A DNA stretch of 64,000 nucleotides, taken from NCBI GenBank assembly GCA_018432935.1, contig JAHDSF010000005.1, positions 1 through 64,000 on the forward strand, given 5' to 3'. The position numbers and the translations under genes are program-made. Shown one piece after another: positions 63,301 through 64,000 of this stretch. How positions within the stretch are numbered: the first letter of the stretch is position 1; each line of letters opens with the position of its first letter. Source of the DNA: Rhodospirillales bacterium (GTDB lineage: Bacteria; Pseudomonadota; Alphaproteobacteria; Rhodospirillales; Shumkoniaceae). Under the pieces are notes generated by a model. It had not been told where the DNA came from. It did no database searches and was given only the letters and a program-made list of their open reading frames with translations.

Positions 63301-64000
63301 CCCGCCAGATGCGGATGAAGGCGTCCTGGAAGTTCTGGCGCACCGCGCCGAGGTCGATCGCGCTGCCGTCCTTGGTCTCGAGCCCGAAGTCATGGATCAT
63401 CACCAAGCGCCCGTCGGGCCGCACGTTGTAGGGGATCTCGTTGTGGACGATGAGCCCCATGTGCTCGAGCATCGGCAGCACGTGCGAAAGCGGAATCTGG
63501 CTGTCGGGGTGATAGACCTTGAAACGCATCTGGTGGTCGGCCGCCTCGATCGGGCGGTACAGGCTCATGCCCAGAATGCCGGTGGCGAGCGCCGCCTCGA
63601 GCTTGGCGACGTCGGCGAGCGCGGCGTCGGCCGCGAAGTGCTCGCGATAGTTCGACGGGAAGGCCTCGCCGTAGCGCCGGTAAAGCGTCAGGCCTTCCTC
63701 CTCGCCGCGCTCGGCCACCAGGGCGTCAAGCAGCCGGTCGGCCCACGAACGCGCTGCCTCGACAATCGCGCGCTCGATCTCGGCGGGGTCGTAGGGCGGC
63801 AGGTCGCGCGGTGTGGTGCGGATGAAGGTGTGCAGCCGGGCCAGCGGGCTCTCCGAGACATGGATGTAGTACGCCGTGGTCTCGCCGTTGAAGGCCCGCA
63901 TCAGAATGTCGTGGACGCGCAGGCGCAGATCGGTCGAGAAGCGGTCGCGCGGGACGTAGACCAGGCACGACATGAAGCGGTCCATGTCGTCGCGGCGCAT
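60398..64000 (-). CDS. NAD-specific glutamate dehydrogenase (large type), N-terminus outside window
   Basis: The last 1200 residues of a protein that is normally about 1600 long. It matches the 180-kDa NAD-GDH class: [40 protein letters not shown] with the catalytic Lys, [37 protein letters not shown] and [11 protein letters not shown]. It converts glutamate to 2-oxoglutarate and ammonia for amino-acid catabolism, in the cytoplasm as a large oligomer. The frame is open across the right edge. A stand-alone gene within the window, followed by a hairpin. Confidence 0.97.
   Translation of the reverse strand: [1200 protein letters not shown]

Overview
The window is GC-rich, tightly packed DNA from an alphaproteobacterium. 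A GcrA cell-cycle regulator, an IalB-family protein and a very large NAD-glutamate dehydrogenase support that class. The many sensor kinases and the general gene mix would suit a Rhodospirillales-like free-living bacterium, but the genus cannot be fixed from this sequence. No rRNA, tRNA or CRISPR array was seen.

Layout. 1-7.3 kb: partial chemoreceptor, RmuC, small membrane and secreted proteins, hybrid cluster protein. 6.8-14.0 kb: queuosine genes (VUT-type precursor transporter, queG, then the queA-tgt-queF run), with two iron-dependent alcohol dehydrogenase family enzymes and a small ABM-domain protein between them. 14.0-20.2 kb: MASE3 histidine kinase, AI-2E family transporter, large sodium:solute symporter and a TPR protein. 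20.2-30.9 kb: a decayed podovirus-type prophage resembling the Bordetella BPP-1 group, with scaffold, major capsid, Bbp16-like cement and tail tubular A and B genes. Its internal virion genes are rearranged around a toxin region: an internal virion protein with a C-terminal nuclease-like toxin domain, fragments of other toxin cassettes, a frameshifted PD-(D/E)XK-like cassette with a candidate immunity gene, and three REP-like inverted repeats. 30.9-45.2 kb: housekeeping and small genes (YdhR, Asd, flavodoxin, aldo/keto reductase, His-rich protein, YbaN) with three more orphan sensor kinases.

45.5-48.2 kb and 55.9-60.0 kb: what I consider the most interesting system, a Fap-like functional amyloid apparatus split into two parts. 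One part is a sigma-54 activator followed by a coiled-coil plus beta-barrel outer membrane protein resembling FapF. The other is a five-gene operon holding amyloid-subunit-like proteins and a Sec-exported C39 peptidase resembling FapD. A nearly consensus sigma-54 promoter lies upstream of it, and a LuxR-type response regulator sits just beyond. Two of the operon's exported proteins carry an Arg-Gly-Gly site like the double-glycine sites that C39 peptidases cut, which suggests a periplasmic processing step.

48.4-55.7 kb: an NrtT/SsuA-type ABC importer, TadA, a methyltransferase, a Nudix protein, an ACT protein, GcrA and MtnA lie between the two parts. 60.4-64 kb: the C-terminal 1200 residues of NAD-glutamate dehydrogenase run off the right edge.
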